Shown: positions 25,001 to 38,206, numbered from the stretch's first letter. The stretch is DNA of 64,000 nucleotides from Rhizophlyctis rosea (GCA_027596075.1 JADGJC010000181.1:1-64000), one strand, 5' to 3'. Numbers and translations: made by a program. Notes: generated by a model from the sequence alone, not told the origin.

Positions 25001-27879
25001 TGTATTCGTGCAGCATCATTGTGTAACCTGATCCAACATACTAACCTTTTTTCTCATACAACCGCCCCCAACTCCGAATCTCCGGCATCGTCTGGTCGTC
25101 AACGCAGCTCACGTTGCGACCATCTGCAAGCAGGACTTTCCTTCGCATACTTGCTGTGCTCGATCTCCCATCGTCACGCAGCCCCCAGGAATAATGTCAA
25201 CGTCGGGCCGATACCGACATGACTGTAGAAGTGCACTTGCAACTCACTATCAATGATCACCAACTTATAAGCTTAAGTCATCGTTGTGGTTCCTATTGAA
25301 GTCTCTGTGTCATTCAGGACTTCTCCTTGCATCCATAGTGATTTTGCGGAGCAGTCCCCAAGGTCTTTCGGGGTTAGCAAATCGGTGGTAAGATAGTCAA
25401 CAACCGCACGACACGTTTTACCAAATTCGGCATCTTTCAAGTTGCCTTCTTAGTCTTCTCTTTTTAAGAGCTAGTAGGCAATCGGCTGCGGGCGTACATA
25501 CTTGTTGTGCTTGACAAACAATTCGCACGGAGTTTGTGTCGCACCGCAGAGAGCAATGCGAATACCCCAAATAATGCCTAGTGGGGGAAGTCACCAAAGT
25601 TGACTTCACGACATTTTGCCCTTCTTCTGGCTCTTCTTTTTCTCCTTCGCACTGATTCGGAATCAAAACGCAGGACGGCTTGCCAATAGTACAGCCAAAT
25701 AGAGTGAAGAGTTTCCGACAACGTTCGAAGGACGAGTGAGGGATCTAGCACCTCAAGTTTACAGAACTTACAAAATTTTTAACATCGATGCAATTTCCGC
25801 TCATGGTGGCTGATCAGAGATTATATGCCTCACTGCATAGCATTTCGGGCCGAGTGAGCATTGTAACATACTTGAATGAATTGGCAGTCGGTCAAACGAA
25901 ACCCAGTTTTGCAAAACCTCGTGACCTGGCACACTTTTCCACCCTTCGGTGAGTTTCGCATAAGTTTCTCTTTTCCTGCCAGGCGCATCCACTTCATCAA
26001 CTCGCTTGGAAAATTTTGGTGAAAGCTCGGATGCTAGCAAGAATGAGATTGGAGTTTTGAGTCCCTCGTACATTCACTCGGACATGGGTGGACATTCCAT
26101 CCATGCGCATGTTACCCTCTTTCCTCTGAAGCGAGATGATCGAAAGTATGCTTCATTCATCACGACGCGTATATTACGTGACTCACTGGCAGTGATCTTT
26201 GCTCATCATGTTCAAAGCCTTGAGATCAAGAAGTGCGAATCACGATAAATATGTGGCTTGAAGTCAATGGTCATGCTCACCCCCCCAGTTCGCTTTTTTG
26301 AAGGAATGGACTAGAGGTTTGCAGCATGACGTTCTCAAACCTCTCTGCAACAAAAAAAGACCCGACTAGGCCCTACAACACATCACAGGCTTGAACGAGT
26401 GGTTCATATGGCCCGCTGGGAGATCAAGTGGGGTCCTTCGCTGCCTGCGGCCACCTCCCCTTTCATTGAGTGTTGATAGAGCAAATCTTCAGCAGATATA
26501 GATCTGACACACAAAATCGACTTTCCGTCCTCAGGTGAACGAGGGACATGGACGAATTGGACGTGCTTCGTCCAATCGCGCAGAGTGCTCCTAGTGCAAT
26601 TTCCCCTCACATGGTGGACGGACGCCCACCATCGACGCACTCAAAGCATCTTTGACTCAACGGATGGACGACTTAGTGATGCTTTCTATCTCTTTTGGAG
26701 CTTGAACTGTCTCCAACAACACGCCGGTTTCCAATTCTCTTCGCATTCGGCCTTCGGAAAAAAAGGAGGACACATATTTTTCTACAGTTGTAATGTCCAA
26801 AAAGTAAAATTTGTAGTAAATTAGATATCTCCGTACCCATAAGTGAGGTCAACTTTCTTCTCCATTGTGATAAGCACCCACCTTCTCTGATGTGGTCAAC
26901 ATCGATCTGTTCCTTGCAGGTTGCAAGTCAAGTAAGTCAAAAGAAGACGTTCTTTAATGAACCGATTATGTTTCGCCCTCAGTAATAGGTAACGATGCGA
27001 AGCCAGCTGCGTTCGGCAGTCAACCGTTGGCATGAGTACATGCAAGCAAGGCTTGCTCCCTAAGAATATTGTCCTCATCCAAGTTCAGTGAAAGAGGTTG
27101 GATATAGCCGATACATGCTGGTTATAGTTTCTCTTGCAGACGCTTCTTTTTTAGGGGCAAACAGATTGGCCCGGGATATACACACACCAAAAAGCACCCA
27201 ATGTGAGAAACCGTCATGAAGTTGCATTTTCGATTGAAGGGTAAAGTGAGACCCCAAGCAGTAGTTCTATCTACGACTTTCCGTCACATCACCGTATTCA
27301 AGTTTGGGCAACTTTTGCTCCTTTCTCAAAATTGAGACTCCTGGACGATGACGTAGAGGTATAGCGATGAGATTTGAAGTCACATTCCTTGAATGCTAAG
27401 TCAGCGTGCGACCCTCCAAACCCTACACACGGTACATTTACAGCATTTTTATTCCATTATCCAACGAATTCAACTTACTCCATGGTCATTCCGCAAAGAA
27501 GTATGGAATTTGCAGAGATACTACGATTGCAATGCAGTCAATGTCGGAACTGAACCTCACTTGCAGATCCCCGCTTGCAAGACTTGCACATCATATTCGC
27601 ACCTTCTGTTTTTTTTGACCGGGCATGTGCGCAGCGTATATCACTCGTTCATTACTCGCCGACTATAGCTGACAATGAGTGCGATGCCATGTCATGATGC
27701 TGGCAAGAGCTGGCAGTCGCAGGCGCCCCATCCATCAGTCACTTCTTTATCTGGCTTCGCATGCGCAGACGAGAGAAACGAACCTATGATCAGTCATCGA
27801 TTCATTGCCAAATGACATTAGACCGCTGTTGGTCGATGATCACCAGTCGCCCACCCGATCTTCTGTGACTGAACTGTCT

Positions 27880-28005
27880 CATGTAAGACGGTCAACACGC
27901 GGACTTTGAGAAGATATACCGCACCGCGTTGCCACTTTGGAAAACTCTGTTTCAATCTAGTACTTCTAGTCAGTCCGGAGACAGTCTGGAGAGAAGGCTG
28001 CAATG
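27880..28005. repeat. diverged repeat, copy C2
   Basis: Counterpart of 21883-22000, in the same orientation: CATGTAAGACGGTCAACACG, GAGAAGATATACCGCACCGC, GTTGCCA and GGAGACAGTCTGGAGAGAAG. It also falls in an open frame on minus (28120-27818). In-frame peptide similarity is only partial, which suggests decay. Confidence 0.45.
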
Positions 28006-28768
28006 TTGAAACGATCATTGCGGCCACCGGAGTTCTGGCAAGTTTTGTTGAGAGATTGTAGTGGGGCACTGCAGATAGAGCCTTCCTACTGTCGAATGAG
28101 GCAGCCATGTCAACTCTCAATCCACGCCGTCTGATTCGTCGGAAGACTAGATCTACCAGCGTTGTCTGAGATAGTCATCCTGTCATCTTTTTGCTGCCAT
28201 TCCTGCCCTAATACATGTATACACGCTCGATCCCCTGCAGACAGATTCATGCAGCGCCCATACTCATATCGGTGGAAGTCAGGCAATCATCCCACTCATA
28301 TTTGCATCAGCAACGGGCCTTGCGGCCTGCCAAGGCAATCGGGGAAACCGCCGTAACGGCAATGGATCCTCACTCACCGGCACCCAAGTGACTGCTAGAT
28401 TGACTGCGCTAATCTCCTTCCCCTGTAACCCAGCCTTCCCCCTCTCCCCCTACAATGTGCATACTTATACTTACATACTTTATTTTGGTACGTTGCAAAA
28501 TTCCGAATGGGGTGGGAGAAACCCTCAGTCTCGGTGCACCGGAGGTGCTCAAATCCAAAAAGCATCCGAGCTTCCGTGAACGCGCCCTCCGGGTAGACAC
28601 CGAGTCGCACATGGGCCAAAATCTGGCCGCGTGTTTGTTTATCTTGCAATGTCCAGACTTTCCACTGTTCCAGCGACAGATGAACAAGCGCAAAATTGAC
28701 ATGGGCGATGTATGGCGTGTTCACCAGATCGGAGCTTTTTGTCTCCGCCTACAACATCGCTGAAAAGA

Positions 28769-28775
28769 TATATAA
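28769..28775 (+). promoter_or_regulatory. TATA box of the mucin-like gene
   Basis: TATATAA lies 59 bp upstream of the ATG at 28834, in the right orientation. It supports that ATG as the true start and implies a very short 5' leader. Confidence 0.55.
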
Positions 28776-28833
28776 TCTCCCTTCGGCATAGAGGGAGCCT
28801 GTGCTGGCTTTTGAACTCCATAGAATAGAGAGA

Positions 28834-31105
28834 ATGGACCCTCCATCGCGCACTCTGCGCTCCCTCTTTATATGGTGGATACTGCTCCTTGCTGTCAATG
28901 ATATTGCTGCAGCACCGACCAAGCACAAATGTCATTCAAATCCTCAGAAACAGCCAGTCTATGATTCATCTGCGCCATCCTCCTCGCCACATGAAACGCT
29001 CTCCGAAAGCACTCCTGCAGCAGTCACGGTATCCACCGAAACCTACTACGACGGCCAAACTGCGTCATATTCGAGTGTCGCTCCTCATACCGAGGCTCTT
29101 CCCACGGGTAACTATGATGCGGTCCACACCACTCCTGCATATGTTGGGCAAAAGCCAACAGGGACGGTAACTGTTTCTCCCAACGACACCTCCTCTGACG
29201 TTGCAGCAACCTATGAGAACTCGTCCTCAGCTACGGAGAGTGTGAAAACGGTCGAGGCTACTGAGACCGAAGCTTCGGTTAAGGCCACTTCCACCACCAA
29301 GTATGTCAGGCTCACCACCACGTCGACGAAGGGCTACATCAAGCCTGCCGCCACCACCAGCACTTCAAGTACCGTCTTTGTCACCTACACCACTACCACG
29401 ACCAAGGCTTACGTCAAGCCTACTGCTCCCGCCGAAAGTGACTCAACTTTCATTGAATCTACTTCATCTGTGGACGAAACGTCGGCAGAGTCCACCTCGA
29501 TTGAAGGCACGTCCACCTCATCCGGGGTGGAGACTACGTCTGCGGCCTCCACCGTGGAGGAAACGACCACTCACGATGGCTCTTCTACTTCCATCGTTGC
29601 AACTACTACTGAAATCATCCACGAATCTACCTCTGAAGCGACTACAGCCGCAGAGTCTACGGGAGAAGCTTCATCCCCTGCCAGCGAAACTACCACGACC
29701 ACAACCACCACCACCACCACTGAATCCACTACAGAAACATCTACCCCATCCCCCGCGGCGCCCCCAGAATGCCCAGCAAACGCCTGGCGCGATGGAAACG
29801 GAAACTGCGTTTGCAATAGGTACGTTGAAAGGAATTTATACCCAACAACCGTATTAGCCTAACAGAAGCACCCCTCTCAGCGGCTTCACCGACGACGGCA
29901 ACGGCCATTGCAACATACAATGTCAAGCCAATGCCTCTCCCAACGAAGTCGGTACCTGCATCTGTTGGGCCGGATTCTACGACGCTGGCAACAACAATTG
30001 TCTTCCTACACCGCAATGTCAAGCGAATGCGTCTCCGGACTCGAGTGGGGGATGTGCTTGCAACGCGTAAGTGGTTTGATGAAGAGTGTTGCTATTTTTG
30101 TGGCGAAGAGTATTCTCTTCCATTTCGAACTGTGTGGTCCAAAGACTGACTTCTTTTTCATCTTCTTCCTGGGTGATGCAGCGGTTATGTAGATATCAAC
30201 GGCAGCTGTCAACGACGTCGTACTTGCCCGGACCACACACATCTTGACCAGGCCCTTAACAGGTGTCTCTGTAATGGTAAGCCGACCAGTGTGAATTTAC
30301 GTACTCATGCTTTGCGCTTGTCGGTTGTTTCTTGTTGTTTCTTCATCCTTCTTTTCATGGACGTAATTCATCCATCCTCTCGTCTCACTACCAGATGGTT
30401 ATGTGCCGAGCCGGAATGGGGGCTGCACAGCAAGGTTGGCCTGTCGTGCCAACCAGCATGTTGAAGATGGCGGATGTGTTTGCAATGGTGAGCAGACGTT
30501 ATTGGCTATGTGTGCAAACTGTGTCAGTTATTGACATTCCAAATCATCGCTTTCACTATCGCCAGCTGGATTCGTCATGAATTTGAACGCAGACTGTGTG
30601 TGCCGGCCGAATTCACAATTGACAAATGGTGCCTGCGCATGTAATGGTAAGTCATAAAAGACTCCAATCCCTCTTCCCTCTCCTCCACCACATCTGACAC
30701 TCCAATTAACTTCATCCCCCCTCCCCAGCCGGCTACCACTCCGACTCCAACAACGCCTGCGTCGAAACCCAAAAAGTAACCCACCACTTCGAAATCCGCG
30801 CTGTCCTCCTCATGTACGACGGCACCTGCACTTCGGGCGGCAGCGGCGGCTCCAGCTGCTCCCACGAAGAAACTTGGATGACTCCGAAACTCTGCATGGA
30901 CGATTGCTGTTGTCGTGGTAACGACATGGGCAGCCCGTGGGAAAATAATAGCTGTCAAGCGAGTTGTGGAACGCTGAGGATTAGTGGTGGGGGGTGGATT
31001 AGTAAGGATGGTGGGGCGGGGTGTAGTCCGAGTTGTAGGACGGTGCCGGAGATGTTTTATAGTTTTACGGATTATTGTACTTGTGATGCTACGGCGGATG
31101 CCTAA
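28834..31105 (+). CDS. secreted mucin-like protein with EGF/EB-like Cys modules and a Cys-rich C-terminal domain
   Basis: Six exons: 28834-29819, 29881-30066, 30182-30276, 30395-30487, 30566-30646 and 30729-31105, giving 605 residues with all phases consistent. The N-terminus is a signal peptide (hydrophobic FIWWILLLAVNDIAA ending near residue 26). Residues about 30-310 are Thr/Ser/Glu-rich, with TTTTTTTT runs and KAYVKP / KGYIKP repeats, as expected of a heavily O-glycosylated stalk. Then come about six short Cys modules of pattern CxANA..G.C.C..GF/Y, the later ones one per exon. The last exon holds a different domain of about 105 residues with some 13 cysteines (MDDCCCRGND, CSPSCRTVPE) that I do not recognise. 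No GPI signal is evident at the C-terminus. It is likely an extracellular or cell-surface adhesive protein. The multi-exon Cys region is inferred by splicing but is very regular. Confidence 0.85.
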
Positions 31106-33688
31106 GCGGGACTTTTAGAAAAGGTTTTGGGATGGGGGTCTTGGGTGGGTTGGGCCTTCTCTGCTGGCACAGGGAAGCTCTGTAAGTTTTGGGCTCTACA
31201 AAGTTTGCGCTTGATCGTTTTTAGATACTATGTTATTGACGGATAGAATTTCGTACATGTGTGATGGACACCCCGTGCTACATCTGATTGGTGAGCCTCC
31301 ATTTCTGCGCAAGTACAGATATTTTGTGCCACACACCAAGAGACCATTTTCGTGCTGTGTTTCGACGATGCAACAACTGAACGAGATTTGTACAGACATC
31401 TTGAGAGGAACTACTCCATCGCGTCACGTTCCAAGCTTCCTCACATTCACTGCTGTTTGTTGACTTATCACCGTTGCCGTTTGCCTTCAATAAGTACAAA
31501 ATTGTGGGTGACAACAGAAGGACCAACCAAGAAGGTCAACGCCATTTGGGCGCATAATTAGTCTAACACGCCCTATTCAATACTGAAAGAGGGAAAGTCG
31601 ATAGATGTGTTGAAGAAATACAAATGCATCGACTGCGGTCCTGGAAGCGTTGAGTGGCGCATGCCCAATGGCAAGTCATTCCCCCTCAACAAAAGGCACA
31701 TTACCTTTTTCGATGGCATACTAAGTATACTTAGGGTCTGCAACCCGTCACGCATTCGCGGCATGTGTCCGTCATGCCAGAGCAATCCCAAATCCATTCG
31801 TCATAATTCTTGACGACAACCCCTTAGAATAAGTGTATGGCCAGAAAAGGAATATTTTCGCTGCATGCAAAAGATTGCGGGTTTCTGACGATCAGGATTG
31901 CATCTGCAACATCATCCATCCGGCATGTGCCCTGAATGGGGAATTCCCACAAGACGCCGTGGGGCACACCTCATCCAGTCCGTAACAGTATTGAAAACAA
32001 AACCACTTAAATCTCACTCTCAAGAGAGGACACAATCGGTCAATCCATACACTGTGAATCAGGATTCATACTCGCAATGTGACAGGATCCGACTTTTTCT
32101 TCTGCATCAGAATCGGACTGAGCAGACGCTCTGTGTGATATCAAGTCGACGACAATGTCCGAAACTAGTAGGATTCGGAAACCAGTCCAAGGCGTGGAGC
32201 CATACTAAAAGGTGCACCAAGTAAAAAAAATAGCACAGCAAATCTCAGCTTCCCATTTGACTTGTCAGTCACTCTGATTGTGACAAATTCGGCTTTCCAA
32301 TCGCACGCCATATGGGTTGGCTCAATCAACCTGGTTGAGACCGAGAAGCACATCCCAGAATTTATGATATTCGGAGGCAAGCTTATGGCCATGCCTTTGG
32401 TGCCAGTGAGAAGTACGTCCACTCCACACTGATCATCCTTGTCCATCCAAAATTCGATTCCAGGCTTTCCAGTCTCGGATTGCCCCTTTGTCATGCTTTT
32501 TTACCTTGGTAGGTATTGCATCATTTCAATTTTCCGTTTATGTATAACAGCCCCACACTGTTTGTTCCAGGTAGCTCTTGCCATTTAAGTGATGTCCCCA
32601 TCCTGACTGCTGCATTCCAAGTTCGCACTCGAACCAGTACGAAAGACAGCTATTGTCGCTGAACGGCACTCATGCCATCCTGCGACAAAGTCAAGATTTT
32701 GACGTGGCGCCGAACCTGGAGCAGGGAATGTGTGTCAATCTACCGTTTTCGTCGTGGTTGACCAGTTGTCATCATCATTGACGGTTGTGGGGTGTGGTCA
32801 CAAATACAATCGCTCGATCGTCATAGGAAAATGGGAGGTTGCGTCCCGCTCATTGACCAGCGTTGTGAAAGAAATGAAGGAATCCACCTCCCCTTCTGCA
32901 TACGTCCCGTGTTTTGGAGAGTGCAGAGCGATCCCTCCGTCCATGTAGCAAGTTTGTATAAGACTCGGGATATGCTCAACCGAAAGCACCGACCCCCCAA
33001 TGCTGCGATGAATGGAGTATGTGATTTGGAGGACAGAATTCGTCAAAACGGATTCATTCATTCGTCGTTTCGTCGATGCCTGTATCAGCTACCTTTTCGA
33101 TTCATTTTATTTCCTTGTTAGCGACTTCAAGCTCGACTGGTGTTGCTGACGCTCGTATCAGCTCGTATCACTTCGTATCGAAGTCGTGGTCCCCTCGTGC
33201 ATGGAGCCATCAGCCCATCCGCATGATATTTCCGTTGTCTGAAATCAGGCCGTTTTTTAACCCACATCCTCATCTTCTGTACCTCCCTTTCTACACCTAG
33301 AAGTTTGGCGGTATGTAAAGAGAGCGTGAGAAACGGAGCACGCATCCTGTTCCGAAGTCTTGAAGAAAAAAGTTCGCATCACCTGTCACAGGATCTGCAT
33401 TCAGCGGCATCTTCCAATGTGAATGCGCATATCTCTTTCCTCACTTTTTCCATGTTATAACTTGGCCATCGCATGACGCATGTGTCTCATTCGGAACGAG
33501 ATATTTTCTTGCAAATCAGAAAAAGGAGGACGGAGCCGCAAATCATCCCAAAAAACCAACGCTCGTCACGGTTACAAACATGTCCAAAGCCTTTAGGCGC
33601 ATGACAGATCTTCAGAATCATTTCCTTATTCAACCTTTCCGCATCAACAAGTTATATTTACACACATGTACAAAACATTTTCATGCCC
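31106..33688. other. gene-poor region between the mucin-like gene and COG3
   Basis: No recognisable gene. An ATG-initiated minus frame of 109 codons (32494-32165) has ordinary amino-acid composition but no domain, partner exon or promoter. Other frames are shorter. The region from 33570 on is the COG3 3' flank. Confidence 0.5.
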
Positions 33689-36600
33689 TCACTTACCCAC
33701 AAGACCTTCCCCACTCACCGCTGCGTCCTCCCTTTTGCCCGCATCACCCTCCCCTCCACTCACAACCCCCTCCCCACCCACCACACTCCCCACAATCCCG
33801 CCTCCAGGCACACCAACCTTCTTCGCCAACCCCTTCCGACAAGCCCTATCCACAACCCCCGCAACATCCGCCACACTCTTCACCTTACCCCTCACTCCCT
33901 CATCATAATTCGCGCCCACGACATCAGAAAACCTCTGATACGTATCTACGATGTTACTCTGCAATAAAAACGAAGCCAGTCAGTCCCACCAAAAGTCAAA
34001 CTGACCACTTGGAGCCTCCCCACGTGCAAAGAAGGAAGATATGGACTGGAGAAAGTACCTTGATCACACTAATCAACACCTGCTCCGTCTTCCGATCTCC
34101 CAAATAATCCGCCATCTTGGACGTCGTCGTGAACAGCTTGTTGTGCAATGACTCGATGAAGTCCGTGAACACTTGAAATACCGATTCTATCAAAGGCAAA
34201 CATATGATGTAAGCATGCCATTGAGAATTGATCTGCTCGATCCGATGAAAGAGCGATCGAAAGTGAAGATGCCACCACTCACCAGCTGAAGCGAACGGCT
34301 GCGCATGCAAAGGCGTGCTCGCCGTTGTCTCCGCCTTAAGCTGAAACGCCGCTACCTGTCATGCAAATTCCATTCCAACACTTGTCCGTAACATAACCGC
34401 AACCGTCGGCAAAGATCCCCATTCCCCAAAAACACACCTTGACCAAAAACCCACTCAAACTCTCTACACAACTCTTCGCCGTCTCCACAATAAACTCCTC
34501 GCACACCCGCTTCAGTTCCTTATCCACCAGCTGTTACGCGTCAATTGAGGAGTAGTCATTAAGAAGTTTCTCCGTCACCATACTACCGCCTGCTCGGTAG
34601 ATACCCACCTGCTTGGCATCCGAAAAACTCTCCACCGTACTCGGCGCCGCGGCGCTGATGATCCCCTTCCCCAAAGACGCCAACGCCCCGATGCCCCATC
34701 GTGATTGTAGGATGTTGGTGACGGCATCTACGGAATAAAAATGTCAGGTCAGAAACTGCCATGCTTTGTGAGACAGAGCAGCATATGCCCTCCCACCTCG
34801 CAACCCAGCAAACTCCACCACCTCCTCCTTCCTAACGAAATTCACATCAAACGGCGCGATCTGCTCCCGGAGCATAAGCAGGTTTTTCAGGAGGAAGAAT
34901 TGGCCGTCGAGTTTCGTCTGTCGGTTTGATGTCGTCATGCATTTGTGGGAGATTGGATTACGGGACCATGAAAGGAACAATGGTGTAGCCGTACCTGTTT
35001 CCCAGCAATAATATCACTGGCTCCGACAAGACTCTGCCGACACAGGTCGACGGCTTCTTGTGCCAAGTCTTCGAAGATTGGGTTCTGACATGTGTGTCGG
35101 TCGCGAAGAGTGAGTGCCACTTGTTGAACATGTGGACGAAAGAGAACTTTTGCAAATGACACTTACCGGCACACACCGATACAGCTTGCCCAAAATATAC
35201 AACGTTCGCTGCACAGTCGGGTACCATTCGCCTCCCCCGTACACCAACTTGCCCAACGCAATGGCGGACGGCGTTTCGGCATCTATTTCGTCATCAAGCG
35301 CAGCTTCGTCCTCTTCTTCTACCTGCAGCGTGGCAGGCTCCATTCCATTGCTTGCTGCGAGCACAGGAGCGACGCTGAGATGCGTTTGGATGGCCGTTGG
35401 TTGAGGTACTGATTGCAAGGCGATTAGATCATGCCTTGGTGAACTGCAATGTGGACCACCCGCTTACATCCTCTTCCTCTGGCCAAAACATTCAACTCCT
35501 CCTCCCGCGGCCTGAACCCTTCAATCTCTCCACTAATATACGCCTGCGCCCTGAACACCAATCTCTGCTGCGCATCCTCCAAGATCTTCTGCGCGACGAA
35601 CATCACCGGCGAAGACTCGTCCCGGTTTTCCTCGTCTTCGTCGTCGAGTGGAACGTCTGGAGATTTGAGGTAGATGTGCAGCGTTTGGCAAAGCTCGGAC
35701 AGTGTGTCGATGCGGATTTCCCGGAGAATGATCGGGCGAAGCGCGTCGTATAGGGAGGTAGATAGGGATTCTAGATAGGTGCTGCAATTTTGTTGTTAGA
35801 TCTTGGCCAATTTGGTTGCGGAAATACACGACATACATCAACTCGTTCTCTCCCAAGTCGAAGTACTGGAAAAACAAGGAATATTCGTCTGCGCACAATC
35901 TCATCATGTAAGCACATCCACTACGACTCTATGGTGATACTTGATTCAGTATGACGATCGACAACGCCGGTAGAAGCCAACCAACGCATACCGCTGTCAA
36001 AATGTCAGCATCCGTCGTTATGGTCTGAATCTGTGATGCGATGTATGGACTGAGCAATGATTGACGCACGTAGAAGAACGTCTTGTAGCAGTCTCCCAGC
36101 AGGGAGTAGTATCTGACACGGAAGTCAAGTCAGTTTCCCAGCTCGACGTCACCAACACAAGGTAACATACTCCTGATGGCCCTCGCATCGTATTTCAATC
36201 TCGTCAATGAGAAACTTCAGCTTTGGCGCCAATGTTCGGAACTTGACATAGAATAGCGATAGTTGCATGCTGGGATTGAGCGGTTCCGTGGAATCCTTTA
36301 ATGTTACGTTAGGCTTCTGATCTCGTGCTCTCCCGCACACTAACGACACGCACTCGATTGGCGATCTTCTCTTTGATCTCGTTCAATGTCGTTCTCAGCG
36401 TGTTTACGACATGCATCTTAATCAGCGACATGCCTCGAGTCATGCATTGGCGGAACCGCATTAGATATAGTTCTGAGTCTCGATATTGTAACTGACCGTT
36501 TGTATTAGTTGTGGATAATCTTAATACGTCCGCATGTGAGTTGAGACTTACATGAGTACTGACAAACTCGATACATTCATCCAAACGTTTCAGCATTGGA

Positions 36601-37607
36601 ATGAAGCGCTCGTCCAAACAAACTGTTTCTCCCGGCGCGCTGAATAGCTTTGTCACAGGTTCCAGTTCATTGAAGTAGCTGAGCTTGGAAGCCAAATCGT
36701 CTGCAACATTCGCAAGATGTTTCTGGATCATGTGAGTTAGCATATGGTCGGGCGAATCACTCCGGATTCCCTCCAACAACAACAACCAACCAACTAACCA
36801 ACCAACCAACCAACCAACCGATTAACCAATCAACCAACCAATCCCCCACCTCATCCTCCCCCCCCCAGCTCCGTTTCCACTGCAATGATCTCACACACCT
36901 GATCTTCCAGGAGCTTTTCGCAGGCCAACTGCAAGGCCTTTGTTTTGTCTTCTACAAACTCGTAATTGGACTGTAATTCCTCCAGCAATGCACTTGTTGT
37001 GTCAATCTTCTCCAAAATGTCATCACAAGTGTTCCGATATAGATGCACAGTTGCCAGATATGCTCTGTCATAAGCTGGTCAATTGGTGGGGTTTAACACT
37101 CCAACGGTGTTGTCAGTTCACATGTGTGAGGCCCCTACCGATATATGTCTTCTTGTCCTTTCTCCATTTCTATTTCTATGCCAGAGAACCAGTTGAAGAA
37201 TTGTTGTGTGGTTTCTATTGGTTCGGGAAGTCCGAAGTGGCTGAACGTGTTGGACGCGGCGGTAGTAGGGGCTGTTGAAGTGGTATCGGTCCAGGGAGGT
37301 GTAGATGACGCGGTTTCTAGTGGTGGAGTGTGGAACACAGAACCACCTCCGCTGAAGCCAGACGAAGGTTCGTCCTCATCCTCATCTTGCAGCTGAAGTT
37401 TCGAAGCGGAGATACTAGATGAGTAAGTGTTTTCTCGCCGTGGAAAAAGGAGCAGATTGGTCGGTGGACGCGTACCTCTGCTGGGTAAGGTAGTTCTGCG
37501 CACGCTTCCTGCAGTAGGAGTACACTCTCCTTCTGCTTATCGTCCAATATAATATTCACTTCCCAGTCCTCCACTATGCGAGCTCCACGGCTAACTGGAG
37601 TCGCCAT
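33689..37607 (-). CDS. COG3: Conserved oligomeric Golgi complex subunit 3 (Cog3/Sec34)
   Basis: Seventeen exons, from ATG at 37607 to stop at 33689: 37607-37476, 37392-37139, 37064-36899, 36722-36552, 36491-36345, 36295-36171, 36112-35992, 35928-35837, 35781-35468, 35408-35167, 35084-34995, 34917-34797, 34727-34609, 34530-34438, 34355-34283, 34186-34059 and 33958-33689. The product is 885 residues, close to the animal length. Cog3 is a lobe-A subunit of the COG tether for retrograde vesicles at the Golgi. Family landmarks appear in order: TTQQFFNWFSGIE, KLSYFNELEP, FIPMLKRLDECI, LFYVKFRTLAPKLK, SRSGCAYMMRLCADEY, SLYDALRPIILREIRIDTL, EWYPTVQRTLYILGKLYRC, DGQFFLLKNLLMLREQIAPF and TEQVLISVIK. 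Intron 5 is only 49 nt, with a clear CTAAC branch site. The Gly-rich last 40 residues are not conserved. It is divergently paired with E2F. Confidence 0.95.
36784..36842. repeat. (AACC)n microsatellite in COG3 intron 3
   Basis: About 14 imperfect AACC units lie in the 176-nt intron, the longest intron of this gene. The expansion probably explains the length; no coding effect is expected. Confidence 0.85.
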
Positions 37608-38206
37608 AACCGCCGGTTGGTGGGGTTTCAATTGTCGGGATGGGGGTGAAGGAGTGGGACGATGTAAACAGCAATAGTTGTGCGTAGTCACAAGTCGTGA
37701 CTATTTTTGCGTTACCAAGCCACATCAAGAGCACACTCTGTGACGCTGTTGCACCAGCTTTGCGCCACGCGGTAATGAGAATGAGTCTGACCAATATGCC
37801 CGCATTGGGTAAAATCAGCAAGCCACCAATCGCATTGCGTTCATTGCAGCAACAAGTTACAACAACAGGATCAGGAACCAACACGACACAAAGGTCCGAA
37901 GTGAGCCCTCCTCTTCTTCCCTTCATTCCCCATTTTCCCACGCTCTCACCACGCTCTCACCTCATCGTAAATATACGATTACTGATTGCACGAGCAACAC
38001 AAAGGAAGATAGCTTCAAGAAGCCCTGCCGACCTTGCGCTTGCACTGAAAACCCACACACGTGTTTCCTTCAACCAAAAGCACCAACGCGCAAAGTCGCA
38101 CCACCCGACACGGTCATCGTCCTTGTCAACTTGGTTACCCCCATGCAGTAAACCGACACAGTTTCCCACCGATCATTGCTGTATTCATTTCTACGCAGCC
38201 ATTGCA
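37608..38206. promoter_or_regulatory. shared divergent promoter of COG3 and E2F
   Basis: This 599-bp stretch separates the two start codons and must contain both 5' regions. It is CA-rich. TTTGCGC (37759-37765) and GCGCAAA (38088-38094) resemble the core of the E2F site TTTSGCGC but lack the S position, so any autoregulation is speculative. No clear TATA box. Confidence 0.45.

Larger units (their letters stand above)
19429..28768. other. 9.3-kb gene desert with decayed repeats
   Basis: Upstream of Argonaute I find no intact gene. The first 700 bases may contain its promoter, but no clear TATA box is visible. Short tandem repeats lie at 20045-20071 and 20297-20320. Paired diverged segments lie at 21883-22000 and 27880-28005. 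A frame at 22926-23279 (plus) shares a short peptide with one on the opposite strand near 15.1 kb. A B-box-like GGTTCAAATCC near 22710 is not part of a foldable tRNA. Confidence 0.55.

Noticed and set aside
28801..28833. Start of the mucin-like gene 11 codons earlier
   Set aside because: The codon is GTG. The ATG at 28834 follows a TATA box and gives a clean signal peptide.
32165..32494. 109-codon ATG frame on minus
   Set aside because: Composition is protein-like, but I recognise no family and see no supporting promoter or exons.
33580..34107. 175-codon plus frame over the COG3 3' end
   Set aside because: Pro/His-rich shadow of the Gly/Val-rich COG3 C-terminus.
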